The position numbers were made by a program, and so were the translations under genes. A model generated the notes under the pieces. The model saw only the letters and a program-made list of their open reading frames with translations, searched no databases and had not been told where the DNA came from. Positions 35,190-43,589 of a stretch of 64,000 nt of DNA are shown here, piece by piece; the stretch's first letter is position 1, and each line of letters opens with the position of its first letter. This DNA comes from JADKAV01 sp963818505 (GTDB lineage: Bacteria; Actinomycetota; Actinomycetes; S36-B12; UBA10799), in contig CAWFSJ010000005.1 of the NCBI GenBank assembly GCA_963818505.1, positions 1,302,001-1,366,000 of the forward strand, given 5' to 3'.

Positions 35190-37727
35190 ATGCTTCGAAT
35201 CACCCTGCGCAGCCTTGCTGCCCACAAATTGCGACTGCTGCTGACTGCGGCAGCCGTGTTCCTCGGCGTCGCGTTCGTGACCGGCATGCTGATGCTCACG
35301 AACACGTTGGACCGCACGTTCACCGACATCTTCGAAAGCAACGCACAGGACGTGCTGGTAACGCGCACGACGGCGGTGTCGGAGGACATAACGCAGAACA
35401 CTGGTGACGACCAGGTCCAGCTCATCGCACAGAACGTGGTCGATGAGGTGGCAGCCGTCGAGGGGGTCAACAAGGCCGGCGGTTCGATCTTCCAGAACGG
35501 GGCCTACCTGCTGGACGCAGAAGGGGATGTGGTGGGCGGGAACGGCCCGCCCTCCGCCGGAACCAACTGGCAGTCCGACCCGGACCTCTCAGTCGCGAAC
35601 ATCACGCAGGGCCAGGCACCACAGAACGACCGGGAGATCGTCGTTGACGAGGTGTCCTTCCCCAAGTTGGACATCCCCATTGGCGACGAGGTGACGATGG
35701 TGACCCCAACGGGTCGGATCAAGGTCGACCTCGTCGGGGTGTTCAGGTACGGCGAGACCGGTGGACTGGCTGGGGCCACCATCACCGCCTTCACCGCCGA
35801 TAGAGCCCAGGAGTTGTTCACCGAACCGGGCAAGTGGCAGTTCGTCGAGGTCGCTGTCCAGGACGGGTTCACCGATCAACAGGTGGCCGACAACATCTCC
35901 GCCGAACTGGGTGATGGGTTCACGGTCAAGACCCGTGCCCAGCAGGTGGAGGAGTCCAGCGACGCCCTTGCGCAGGGTCTGGGGTTCATCACCTACGCGT
36001 TGGTCGGTTTTGCGGGGATCTCGTTGTTCGTCGCGGCCTTCCTGATCTACAACACATTCGCCATGCTGGTGGCCCAGCGTGGTCGCGAGATGGCCCTCCT
36101 GCGCGCAGTAGGTGTATCGCGTCGGCAGGTTCTGACGTCGGTGCTGCTGGAAGCCGTGGTGCTGGCCCTCATCTCCGCGGTGATCGGCATCGGGCTCGGA
36201 TACCTCATCGCAGTTCTGTTGGTCGCGCTGCTCGGTCAGATCGGTCTTTCCTTGACCTCGGGGGTGGCCCTGACCGGGCAAGCAGTTGTCTGGGCGGGGG
36301 TCCTGGCGATTGTCGTCACGGTCGTCTCTGCGCTACTGCCGGCGATGCGAGCGGCGCGCACCCCACCCATCGCGGCACTGCGTGAGGCGTCCAGTCCGGT
36401 CGAGAAGCCGGGCAAGATCCGCACAGTCCTCGGAGGGCTGCTGCTGGTCGCGTCCGCGGCCGGCTTGGCGTCTGCCTACGGTTCCGACCCGCAGATCCAG
36501 CTTGTCGCGCTGTCCGCTCTCGGTCTGCTCGTGGCGGTTGTCATGCTCTCCCCGGTCCTGGCGATCCTCGTGGCCAGGGTCGCCTCCGCGGTGCTGGGGG
36601 CGGCCGGTGTGTCCGGGCGCCTGGCCGGACGCAACGCCGAGCGCGGGCCACGGCGTGTGGCCGCCACCGCCTCCGCCCTGCTGATCGGACTTGCACTGGT
36701 CACGACAGTTGCGGTTGTGGTGGCGTCGGCTCGGGAGTCGATCAACCAACTGATCGACCGCGCTTTCGGGGCCGACTACGTGGTCGCCACAGCTACCGGA
36801 AACCCCTTCAGCACCAACATCGCCAGCAAGTTGCGTGAACTCCCGGAGGTCGAGTACGTGGTCAGTCAGTCAGCCGGGCCCGCCCGCGTGGACGGCGAGG
36901 ACCAGCTCATCTCCGCGGCCGGAGGTGGACCGATCTCGAGTGTCTTCGACCTCAACGTGACCGCCGGGCAGGTGGGGGAGTTGACCCAGGGCACGGCGAT
37001 CGCGGACAGTGAATGGGCCGCCGACGCCGGGGTTGGGGTGGGGGACCGGGTGACCGCCTTGTTCCCCAGTGGGCAGTCGAGGTCGTTTACCGTGCAAGGC
37101 CTCTTCGAACCACCCGACGCGGGACTGATCAGTGGTCTGGTCATCCCCAAGGACGACTATCGGGCAGTGGGGGGTGCCTCCCAGGACACACTTCTGTATG
37201 TCGTGCTCGACCCGGGTGCCGATCCTGCGACCGCATTGTCGGCAGTGGAATCCGTGACCGACGAGAACCCGTTGCTGCAGGTACTCGACCAGGCGTCGAT
37301 CAAGGAGCAGAACTCCCAGACGATCAACCAGTTGCTCTACCTGATCTACGGCATGCTCGGCCTGTCCATTCTTATTGCGGCGCTCGGCGTGGTGAACACC
37401 ATGGCCCTGTCGGTGCTCGAACGCACCCGTGAGATCGGCCTGCTGCGTGCCGTCGGTGCCTCGAGAAGGCAAGTCCGACGGATGATCCGCTGGGAGGCGG
37501 TGCTGGTGGCCATCACGGGCGCCGTGGCCGGCATCCTCGTCGGTTTGCTGGCGGGTACCAGTTTGCGCGCCGCGCTCTCTGATGACGGGATCGAGGTGTT
37601 GGTGATCCCGATGGCGACCCTGCTGGTCATTCTCGGGCTGGCCATCGTGATCGGTGTGCTGGCGGCCGTGGTGCCGGCTCGTCGCGCTGCCCGCTTGGAC
37701 ATCTTGGCCGCGATCGCCGACGAGTAG
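35190..37727 (+). CDS. FtsX/MacB-family ABC transporter permease
   Basis: An 845-aa membrane protein. It has an N-terminal helix (LLLTAAAVFLGVAFVTGML), a first MacB-like extracytoplasmic domain, an FtsX unit of three to four helices (about residues 265-400, NTFAMLVAQRGREMALLRAVG), a second extracytoplasmic domain and a final FtsX unit (VNTMALSVLERTREIGLLRAVG). This double arrangement is the usual actinobacterial form, thought to move lipoproteins or lipids or to sense and detoxify peptides. The ATP-binding partner, normally adjacent, is not found on either side. The start is set by TACCCT 7 nt upstream. Confidence 0.88.
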   Translation: MLRITLRSLAAHKLRLLLTAAAVFLGVAFVTGMLMLTNTLDRTFTDIFESNAQDVLVTRTTAVSEDITQNTGDDQVQLIAQNVVDEVAAVEGVNKAGGSIFQNGAYLLDAEGDVVGGNGPPSAGTNWQSDPDLSVANITQGQAPQNDREIVVDEVSFPKLDIPIGDEVTMVTPTGRIKVDLVGVFRYGETGGLAGATITAFTADRAQELFTEPGKWQFVEVAVQDGFTDQQVADNISAELGDGFTVKTRAQQVEESSDALAQGLGFITYALVGFAGISLFVAAFLIYNTFAMLVAQRGREMALLRAVGVSRRQVLTSVLLEAVVLALISAVIGIGLGYLIAVLLVALLGQIGLSLTSGVALTGQAVVWAGVLAIVVTVVSALLPAMRAARTPPIAALREASSPVEKPGKIRTVLGGLLLVASAAGLASAYGSDPQIQLVALSALGLLVAVVMLSPVLAILVARVASAVLGAAGVSGRLAGRNAERGPRRVAATASALLIGLALVTTVAVVVASARESINQLIDRAFGADYVVATATGNPFSTNIASKLRELPEVEYVVSQSAGPARVDGEDQLISAAGGGPISSVFDLNVTAGQVGELTQGTAIADSEWAADAGVGVGDRVTALFPSGQSRSFTVQGLFEPPDAGLISGLVIPKDDYRAVGGASQDTLLYVVLDPGADPATALSAVESVTDENPLLQVLDQASIKEQNSQTINQLLYLIYGMLGLSILIAALGVVNTMALSVLERTREIGLLRAVGASRRQVRRMIRWEAVLVAITGAVAGILVGLLAGTSLRAALSDDGIEVLVIPMATLLVILGLAIVIGVLAAVVPARRAARLDILAAIADE

Positions 37728-37729
37728 GG

Positions 37730-38779
37730 TCAGGCCTTCCAGATGCTGGCGTCGTGCACGCCCTTGAGCGTGCGCGCCGCGATGACCGCCCAGCCTATGG
37801 TCAGCGTCACCGTTGCGATCCACGCCAGCGCTGTGAGCAGACCGACGTCCCACGCCTGCGCGAGCACGGTGGTGGCGACCGTCCAGGCGCCGAACGGGAA
37901 GATGAAACCCCACCAGGCAAGCGAGAATCCGATCTTGTCATAGCCCCGGCGCAGCACCATGATCGCTGCGACCAGCCACCACAGCCCGAACCCCCACATC
38001 ATCGTTGCGGCGGCCAGGAACGCGGGGTTGTCCGGTCCGCCCAGGCGCAGGATGTCCAAGCCCAGCAAGCCGGCGGGGCCGACCCCGATGACCAACGTCG
38101 GGGCAAGCGCAGCGGGCGGCAGGGGATGGGTGATCGTACGCAGGAAGAGTGCTGCGGTGACCAAGAAGTAGAGCACCGCGCCGATCCCTAGCATCGCCCA
38201 ACCGAGCACCATCAGTGTCTGCGCGGCTTGGGGCAGTTGTGCGGCTAGAGGCACCAGCGCGAGGGGGACGATGATTGTGACCACAGGCGGGATGAACCAC
38301 GCCCCCGTGACCTGGTCCATGGGCGTGCCTTCGCCGGTGAAAGCAGTGGCCATGAACTCCCAGCCGATCACCAGAGCCAACGCCGCGCCGATTGCGGTCA
38401 GAGTCGCCACCACGACGAGCAGTGGCGTTCCAGGAAGCCAGCCTTCGCCCACTCTGGACAGGGCTACGGCCCACGCCAGCATCCCGCCTGCCGCAGTGGC
38501 CGTCATCGCGCCCTTGACCGGGTGTCGCAGGTCTGCCAGTGCGGCGTCTCGATGGCGGATCCAGCGCGCCGCAGTCAGGGCGAGTACAGCCACGGCCAGC
38601 ACTGACGAGACGACGAGCATGACTCTGGACAACCAGGGCCACCAACCGATGACCGCCATCGAAGTGGCCACGATCGAGGTGCCCATGACAGAGGCGCCCC
38701 AAGCAGGGGCGAACGACTCGAGCCTGAACCTCAGCGGTTGCTGTGCTCGGACTCCCTCGGGGGCAGGCTGATGCTGCAT
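37730..38779 (-). CDS. TDT-family transporter (TehA/SLAC1/Mae1-like)
   Basis: A 349-aa protein with about ten hydrophobic helices, e.g. FAPAWGASVMGTSIVATSM at the start and WWGFIFPFGAWTVATTVLA near the end; these two segments are characteristic of the TDT family. Members export tellurite-related oxyanions, C4-dicarboxylates or sulfite (yeast Ssu1). ATG 38779 follows GAGGAGA by 5 nt; the frame is open further upstream only because it overlaps the preceding gene. It overlaps that gene by 49 bp, so the two form an operon behind a CsoR-type operator. Sulfite or related anion efflux is plausible but unproven. Confidence 0.85.
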   Translation of the reverse strand: MQHQPAPEGVRAQQPLRFRLESFAPAWGASVMGTSIVATSMAVIGWWPWLSRVMLVVSSVLAVAVLALTAARWIRHRDAALADLRHPVKGAMTATAAGGMLAWAVALSRVGEGWLPGTPLLVVVATLTAIGAALALVIGWEFMATAFTGEGTPMDQVTGAWFIPPVVTIIVPLALVPLAAQLPQAAQTLMVLGWAMLGIGAVLYFLVTAALFLRTITHPLPPAALAPTLVIGVGPAGLLGLDILRLGGPDNPAFLAAATMMWGFGLWWLVAAIMVLRRGYDKIGFSLAWWGFIFPFGAWTVATTVLAQAWDVGLLTALAWIATVTLTIGWAVIAARTLKGVHDASIWKA

Positions 38780-39213
38780 GTCATCTCTCCTCGTAGTCGG
38801 ATGAGCAGTGCCCAGGCCAGCAGCACCAAACCCGCCAGTGCGAGGTACGGCTGTAGCGGGGCGAACAACGTGATCGCCCCGGTGCTGCCCAGCGCGATGA
38901 GGGCCAACTTGTTGCAGACAGGACAACCGATGGCCAGGTAGGACAGGAACGCCCCGAGAGTGCCGCGCTTGTCCAGGCCTTCCGATCGGCCGTCGGTCAC
39001 GTAGGTGGCGGTCAACAGCCCCGTGAGCACTGCAGTGGCGACCAGGACCTCCATTGCCCAGTCCGTCGGCGCGATGCTGCGACCGAACGCCGGGTTGGCG
39101 ATCACCGCCGTTGTCAGTCCCAGAGCGAAGAAGGTGGCCAGTGCGACAGTGGCTGCAACGATCCAGCGACGTGCACTCCATTGGGCGAAGGCGGTCAACG
39201 GACAGATCGGCAC
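38731..39213 (-). CDS. Membrane protein with CPVCNK motif
   Basis: A 160-aa protein with four hydrophobic helices: WIVAATVALATFFALGLTT, VLVATAVLTGLLTATYV, the segment around residue 105 with YLAIGCPVCNKLALIAL, and LALAGLVLLAWALLIRL. The membrane-embedded Cys pair could bind a soft metal or act in thiol redox. No family name is certain. GTG 39213 is 6 nt after a perfect TATAAT -10. The gene overlaps the TDT transporter gene downstream. Confidence 0.78.
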   Translation of the reverse strand: MPICPLTAFAQWSARRWIVAATVALATFFALGLTTAVIANPAFGRSIAPTDWAMEVLVATAVLTGLLTATYVTDGRSEGLDKRGTLGAFLSYLAIGCPVCNKLALIALGSTGAITLFAPLQPYLALAGLVLLAWALLIRLRGEMTCSISLPPRESEHSNR

Positions 39214-39219
39214 GCCCTC

Positions 39220-39239
39220 ATTATACCTATGGGGGGTAT
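39220..39239 (-). promoter_or_regulatory. Promoter TATAAT with overlapping CsoR-type operator
   Basis: On the minus strand TATAAT (39220-39225) precedes GTG 39213 by 6 nt. Overlapping it, ATACC-N7-GGTAT (39223-39239) with a G-rich centre matches operators of the CsoR/CstR family (the Bacillus copper operator has the same arms, spacing and G-tract). The repressor gene is not in the window. Confidence 0.65.
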
Positions 39240-39838
39240 TAGTGAGGGACCGGCCGACGCGCGCTCGCCTCCACGACGATCAGGCTGACCGTGACGCTGA
39301 CCGCGATGACGTTTGTGATGATCATGGGAAGGTCGGGACGGGCCAGTCCATAGGACAGCCAAAGGCACTGCCCGGCGAGTAGCAGGCCGAGTGTGGCCAT
39401 GGACACCTCAGAGACCATGCCGGCCCTGCGGCGCTGCACGGACTCGATCAACTGCGGAACAGTGGTCAGGATGCCGCACAGGACCCCGATGCTCGAGGGG
39501 ACCACGGCCGGGGCGCGCTGGAGTACCAGGACGGCCGCCACGGCGGCCGCCAGCGGCACCGCGATCGCGGCAGCCAGAGCCCAGGCCCGCTGACGGCGCA
39601 GCAGGAGCATGATCACCGGCAGGGTCGTGGCCACGAATGTGAGGTTTCCGATGATGATCGCGGGGGCACCCAGGATGAGCCCGTAGGCAAGCCAGGCGAC
39701 CCCCGACAATCCAAAGATGCACCAGGTCAACAGGCTCACGCCCGCCGCACTGCGGTCCCGGACGATACGAGCGATCTGGGGCAGCGCCATTGACGTCATG
39801 AGAACAGCCCCGGCGTACCCGAACCATTCAGCGTCCAC
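39239..39838 (-). CDS. PQ-loop/SWEET-like transporter
   Basis: A 199-aa protein with seven hydrophobic helices and two PQ-loop motifs (ALPQIARIVRDRSAAGVS in the first half, TVPQLIESVQRRRAGMVS in the second). It has the two-repeat arrangement of SWEET-type or PQ-loop family proteins. The substrate is not predictable; sugars or amino acids are usual. GTG 39838 is 6 nt after TAGGTT on the minus strand. The stop codon overlaps the CsoR-type operator of the next gene. Confidence 0.83.
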   Translation of the reverse strand: MDAEWFGYAGAVLMTSMALPQIARIVRDRSAAGVSLLTWCIFGLSGVAWLAYGLILGAPAIIIGNLTFVATTLPVIMLLLRRQRAWALAAAIAVPLAAAVAAVLVLQRAPAVVPSSIGVLCGILTTVPQLIESVQRRRAGMVSEVSMATLGLLLAGQCLWLSYGLARPDLPMIITNVIAVSVTVSLIVVEASARRPVPH

Positions 39839-39844
39839 CGCTCC

Positions 39845-39850
39845 AACCTA
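39845..39850 (-). promoter_or_regulatory. -10 hexamer TAGGTT of the PQ-loop gene
   Basis: TAGGTT, 6 nt, GTG 39838 on the minus strand; leaderless arrangement. Confidence 0.45.
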
Positions 39851-39886
39851 ACCGGGGTCGGCCGGGCGGGCTCGCGCCTTTGGCGA

Positions 39887-39923
39887 TGCTGGAAACCGGC
39901 CACTGAGTTGCCGGACTCCAGCA
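39887..39923. other. Two-tier hairpin between divergent genes
   Basis: TGCTGG-AAA-CCGGC-N9-GCCGG-ACT-CCAGCA: outer 6-bp and inner 5-bp stems separated by a 3x3 internal loop. It lies upstream of the thi riboswitch and of the divergent PQ-loop gene. It could be an operator or an RNA structure; no T-tract follows. Confidence 0.4.
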
Positions 39924-39983
39924 TTGCCCGGCGGTGGGGGTATGGCCTTCGGCGGCGGGGGCGTGACCGCCACCAGAGGGGGG

Positions 39984-39989
39984 TACATT
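39984..39989 (+). promoter_or_regulatory. -10 hexamer TACATT of the thi operon
   Basis: TACATT places the transcription start at about 39,996, which is the first base of riboswitch helix P1. Confidence 0.5.
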
Positions 39990-39995
39990 GGGCAG

Positions 39996-40091
39996 CACAA
40001 GGGGAGCTCGGGGCAGCCGGGCTGAGAGGGTCACCGAACGCGTGGCCGACCCGCCGAACCTGATCTGGGTAATGCCAGCGGAGGAATTGTG
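39996..40091 (+). promoter_or_regulatory. TPP riboswitch (THI element)
   Basis: The conserved parts are all present: GGGGAGC (40001), GGCTGAGAGGG (40020-40030), GACCCG (40048), and GAACCTGATCTGGGTAATGC followed by CAGCGGAGGAA. Helix P1 pairs CACAA (39996-40000) with TTGTG (40087-40091). The 3' strand contains the GTG start codon of thiB and lies directly after the Shine-Dalgarno GGAGGAA. Binding of thiamine pyrophosphate should therefore close the initiation site and repress thiBPQ at translation. Confidence 0.95.
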
Positions 40092-41102
40092 AAGAAGATT
40101 CTGCTCCTACCGGTGCTGTTCGTGATCGGTGCCTGCTCATCCGCGCCGGCTGCCCCGCCCTCAACGCCAACCGAGGTCGTCCTGCTGACCCACGACTCGT
40201 TCGCTATGTCCAAGGAGGTGCTGGCCGACTTCGAGCGGGACACCGGTTACGACGTCAAGATCGTGCAGAACGGTGACACCGGGCAGTTGGTCAACGCCGC
40301 TGTCCTGTCCGCCGGCGCACCTCAGGCCGACGTGCTGTTCGGGGTGGACAACACGTTTCTGAGCCGCGCACAGCAGGCCGGGGTCTTCTCCGACTACACA
40401 GCGCCGAACGCACCCGCCGACCTGGTTCAACCGGGCGTCACCCCGATCGACACAGGAGCGGTGTGCCTCAACTACGACGTGGACTTCTTCGTAGACAAGC
40501 AGCCGCCACGCACACCCGCCGATCTCGTGAAGCCGGAGTTCAAGGACCTCACGGTGGTGCAGAACCCGGCCACATCTTCGCCTGGTCTGGCATTTCTGTT
40601 GAGCACTATCGTTAGCCAGCCGGACTGGCAGCAGTACTGGCAGGAACTCAAGGACAACGGCGTCAAGGTCGTCGACAGCTGGGAGAACGCGTACTACCAG
40701 CAGTTCTCCGGCGGCTCCGGCGAAGGCACCCGGCCCATCGTGGTGTCCTACTCCACCAGTCCAGCGGCCGAATCCATGTTCAGCAAGGACCCAGGCAGTG
40801 CGCCACCGACCGTAAACGTGGACTCGGACTGCTTCCAGCAGGTCGAGTACGCGGGGGTTCTCACCGGTGCGGCCAATCCGCAGGGCGCTAAGGCCCTCAT
40901 CGACTTCATGCTCTCGCCGGAGTTCCAGAACCAGGTCGGTGAGCAGATGTTCGTCTACCCGGTGATGCCTGATGCCCGGGTGCCGGCCGCCTTCACCAAG
41001 TACTCCGCGCCCCCCACCGACCCCGTGGTTGTGAATCCCGAAGCGATCGCGCAAAACAGGGACGAATGGATAGACCAATGGTCGTCCATCATGGGTCAGT
41101 AA
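40089..41102 (+). CDS. thiB: Thiamine ABC transporter substrate-binding lipoprotein
   Basis: A 337-aa lipoprotein (lipobox VIGACSS, Cys at about residue 16) of the periplasmic-binding class that captures thiamine. It contains LTHDSFAMSKEVLADFE, GVDNTFLSRAQQAGVF and TGAVCLNYDVDFF, the ThiB/Fe-type fold, and YSTSPAAE near residue 220. GTG 40089 is set by the riboswitch: the GGAGGAA Shine-Dalgarno ends 2 nt before it. It overlaps thiP. Confidence 0.92.
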   Translation: MKKILLLPVLFVIGACSSAPAAPPSTPTEVVLLTHDSFAMSKEVLADFERDTGYDVKIVQNGDTGQLVNAAVLSAGAPQADVLFGVDNTFLSRAQQAGVFSDYTAPNAPADLVQPGVTPIDTGAVCLNYDVDFFVDKQPPRTPADLVKPEFKDLTVVQNPATSSPGLAFLLSTIVSQPDWQQYWQELKDNGVKVVDSWENAYYQQFSGGSGEGTRPIVVSYSTSPAAESMFSKDPGSAPPTVNVDSDCFQQVEYAGVLTGAANPQGAKALIDFMLSPEFQNQVGEQMFVYPVMPDARVPAAFTKYSAPPTDPVVVNPEAIAQNRDEWIDQWSSIMGQ

Positions 41103-42691
41103 GGGCCGGGCGCAACGCGCTGCTGGCGGTCCCGCTGGTCTTCCTGCTTCTGCTCTTCATAGTCCCGGTGACCGCAGTCATCCGGGTCGGGATGGCCGAA
41201 GGTTCTTTGCAGTTGTGGGCCACGCTGATTGCACCGGGCACTTGGCGGGTCCTGGGATTCACGGCGCTGCAGGCGGGCTTGTCGACTGTCGCCACGCTGG
41301 TGATCGCGATGCCTGCCGCATACGTGCTTGCGGTCTTCCGGTTTCCCGGTCGATCGGTTCTTCGGGCGCTCGTCCTGGTGCCATTCGTCATGCCCACCGT
41401 CGTGGTGGGCGCAGCCTTCCTGGCTCTGGTGGGACCGAAGGGAATGCTCGGTGTCGACCTGTCCGGCTCACTGTGGGGCTTGGTGCTGGCGCACATGTTC
41501 CTGAATCTGGCCGTCGTCATCAGGGTGGTGGGAAGTGCCTTGTCCGGGCTGGATCCTGACCTGACCGCGGCAGCGCGGGTCCTAGGGGCTTCCCGCTGGC
41601 AGGCCTTCGCGCGGGTCAGTTGGCCGTTGGTCAAACCGTCCGTGCGCGCCAGTGCCGCGATCGTGTTCCTCTTCTGCTTCACCTCCTTCGGTGTGGTCCA
41701 AGTGCTCGGTGCCGGGCAACTGCGCACCGTCGAGGTCGAGATCTACCGCCGAACCGCGCTGCTGCTCGACCTTCCGGCCGCCGCGGCGTTGTCATTGCTG
41801 CAACTGCTGGCTGTGGTGGCGATGCTGGTGGTCCTGGGTGGTAGCCGGGGGACCACCACCAGTGCGGCCGTGGATGTGGCACGCCCGCCGCGCGGTGCCG
41901 AAAGACCGATCGTGATCGCTGTGGCTCTCTGCACGGCGGTCTTGGTGCTGCTTCCATTGGCCGTCGTGCTTGCCCGTTCGGTCGTCATCGACAACACGTT
42001 CAGCCTGGCCGGCTGGCAAACGCTGTTCGGCGAATCCGGCAGCACCAACTCGGTGGATCCGTGGGCAGCAGTCCTGGCTTCTCTACGCACTGCTACAGCC
42101 GCCACCGTCCTCGCGGTGCTTGTGGGTGGTTCGGCAGCGCTCGGCCTGGCCAGGTCGCGGCGGGGCCGGTGGCTGGGCTCGATCGACGCTCTACTGCTGC
42201 TGCCCTTGGGCACCTCGGCGGTGACCGTCGGGCTGGGCATGCTGTTGGCCTTCGGGCGGCCACCCGTGGACCTGCGCAACACCGGGCTGCTCATAGTCCT
42301 GGCACAGACGCTGGTCGCAGTCCCCTTCGTCGTGCGAGTGCTCACGCCGGCACTTGAGAACTTCGACGGCCGGTTGTTGGAGGTCGCCGCGGTGCTCGGC
42401 CGCAGCCCGGGCAACGCCGTGCGCACCGTCGCGGTCCCCTTGGTGCTACCCGCCTTCGCCGTGGCCGTCGGGTTCGCATTCGCAGTCACCATCGGTGAGT
42501 TCGGCGCCACCGTGTTCCTGGCGAGCCCCGCGGACCCGACGCTGCCGGTGGCGATCTCGAGGCTGCTCGCGAGGCCCGGCGAACTGACTGTCGCTGCCGC
42601 CTACGCTGCCAGCACGGTGCTCATGATGATCACTGTGCTCGTCGTCGTCCTGGTGGACCGAATCCGGCTCGGGAAGGCGGTGGTGTTCTGA
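41066..42691 (+). CDS. thiP: Thiamine ABC transporter permease, fused two-domain
   Basis: A 541-aa permease with twelve predicted helices in two homologous halves, each ending in an EAA loop (DPDLTAAARVLGASRWQAFARV at about residue 170 and FDGRLLEVAAVLGRSPGNAV at about 435). The two-in-one design is that of ThiP and related Fe(III) permeases. ATG 41066, after AGGGAC, overlaps the thiB end by 37 bp; ATG 41078 is an alternative. The stop shares one base with the thiQ ATG. Confidence 0.92.
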   Translation: MDRPMVVHHGSVRAGRNALLAVPLVFLLLLFIVPVTAVIRVGMAEGSLQLWATLIAPGTWRVLGFTALQAGLSTVATLVIAMPAAYVLAVFRFPGRSVLRALVLVPFVMPTVVVGAAFLALVGPKGMLGVDLSGSLWGLVLAHMFLNLAVVIRVVGSALSGLDPDLTAAARVLGASRWQAFARVSWPLVKPSVRASAAIVFLFCFTSFGVVQVLGAGQLRTVEVEIYRRTALLLDLPAAAALSLLQLLAVVAMLVVLGGSRGTTTSAAVDVARPPRGAERPIVIAVALCTAVLVLLPLAVVLARSVVIDNTFSLAGWQTLFGESGSTNSVDPWAAVLASLRTATAATVLAVLVGGSAALGLARSRRGRWLGSIDALLLLPLGTSAVTVGLGMLLAFGRPPVDLRNTGLLIVLAQTLVAVPFVVRVLTPALENFDGRLLEVAAVLGRSPGNAVRTVAVPLVLPAFAVAVGFAFAVTIGEFGATVFLASPADPTLPVAISRLLARPGELTVAAAYAASTVLMMITVLVVVLVDRIRLGKAVVF

Positions 42692-43572
42692 TGCTGCGGG
42701 TCGAGCAGTTGCGAGTCGAGTACGACCGGACCCCGGTTCTGCGCGGTATCGATCTCGTTGTCGGTGGGGCGGAGATCGTCTGTGTGCTCGGGCCGAGCGG
42801 CGGCGGCAAGTCCACCCTGCTCAGGGCGATCGCCGGTCTGCTGGAATACGAGGGCCACGTCGGGATCGGCGACAGGTCCGTGGACGGGGCTGCGCCCGAC
42901 AAGCGCGGTCTGGGGATGATGTTCCAGGACAGTCTGTTGTTCCCCCATCTGGATGTGGCCGCCAACGTGGGTTTCGGGATCCGGCCCAAGGATCCGCAGC
43001 GTGTCGAGCAGTTGCTGGCCCTGGTGGGACTTGAGGACTTCGGTCCCCGCTCGGTGGACACGCTCAGCGGTGGTCAGGCCCAACGGGTGGCGCTGGCACG
43101 GGCATTGGCGCCGGACCCGCAGGTGCTTCTGCTCGACGAGCCTTTCGGTGCGTTGGACGCGGTCCTCAAGGCGGAACTTGTGCTCGACGTGCAACGCCTG
43201 CTACGGGCTGCGGGGGTCACCGTCCTGGCCGTGACGCACGACCGGCATGAGGCCTTCACCATCGCGGACAGGGTTGCGGTTCTGCGTGAAGGCGTTCTCG
43301 TGCAGGTCGGCACACCCCAGCGTCTCTGGGAAGATCCAGTGGACGCCTACGTCGCCCGCCTGGTCGGCTTGTCCGTACTCGACGGCACGCCGTACCCGCC
43401 AGATGCCCTGCGCCAGAAGCCGGGTGGACGATGGTCCTTGGAGGTCACCGGCCACGCGTTCAGCGCGGGGCGGTACCTGGTGACCGGGACCGTCGCGGGC
43501 GAGACCGTCACCTACGTGCACGAAGGATCACTTCCCGAGGTGGGCGCGATCATCGGACTGGACCCGGTTTGA
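42691..43572 (+). CDS. thiQ: Thiamine ABC transporter ATP-binding protein
   Basis: A 293-aa ABC ATPase that powers ThiBP. It has Walker A GPSGGGKST, Q-loop MMFQDSLLFPHL, signature LSGGQAQRVALARAL, Walker B LLLDEPFGALD and His switch VTHDRHEA. The extra C-terminal 70 residues form a small beta-rich (TOBE-like) domain. It overlaps thiP by one base. Its place behind the TPP riboswitch makes thiamine (or its phosphates) the likely substrate. Confidence 0.92.
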   Translation: MLRVEQLRVEYDRTPVLRGIDLVVGGAEIVCVLGPSGGGKSTLLRAIAGLLEYEGHVGIGDRSVDGAAPDKRGLGMMFQDSLLFPHLDVAANVGFGIRPKDPQRVEQLLALVGLEDFGPRSVDTLSGGQAQRVALARALAPDPQVLLLDEPFGALDAVLKAELVLDVQRLLRAAGVTVLAVTHDRHEAFTIADRVAVLREGVLVQVGTPQRLWEDPVDAYVARLVGLSVLDGTPYPPDALRQKPGGRWSLEVTGHAFSAGRYLVTGTVAGETVTYVHEGSLPEVGAIIGLDPV

Positions 43573-43577
43573 GTCGC

Positions 43578-43583
43578 TACGGT
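43578..43583 (+). promoter_or_regulatory. -10 hexamer TACGGT before the 43590 gene
   Basis: TACGGT, 6 nt, GTG 43590. It suggests a separate leaderless transcript just after thiQ. Confidence 0.45.
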
Positions 43584-43589
43584 TCACCC

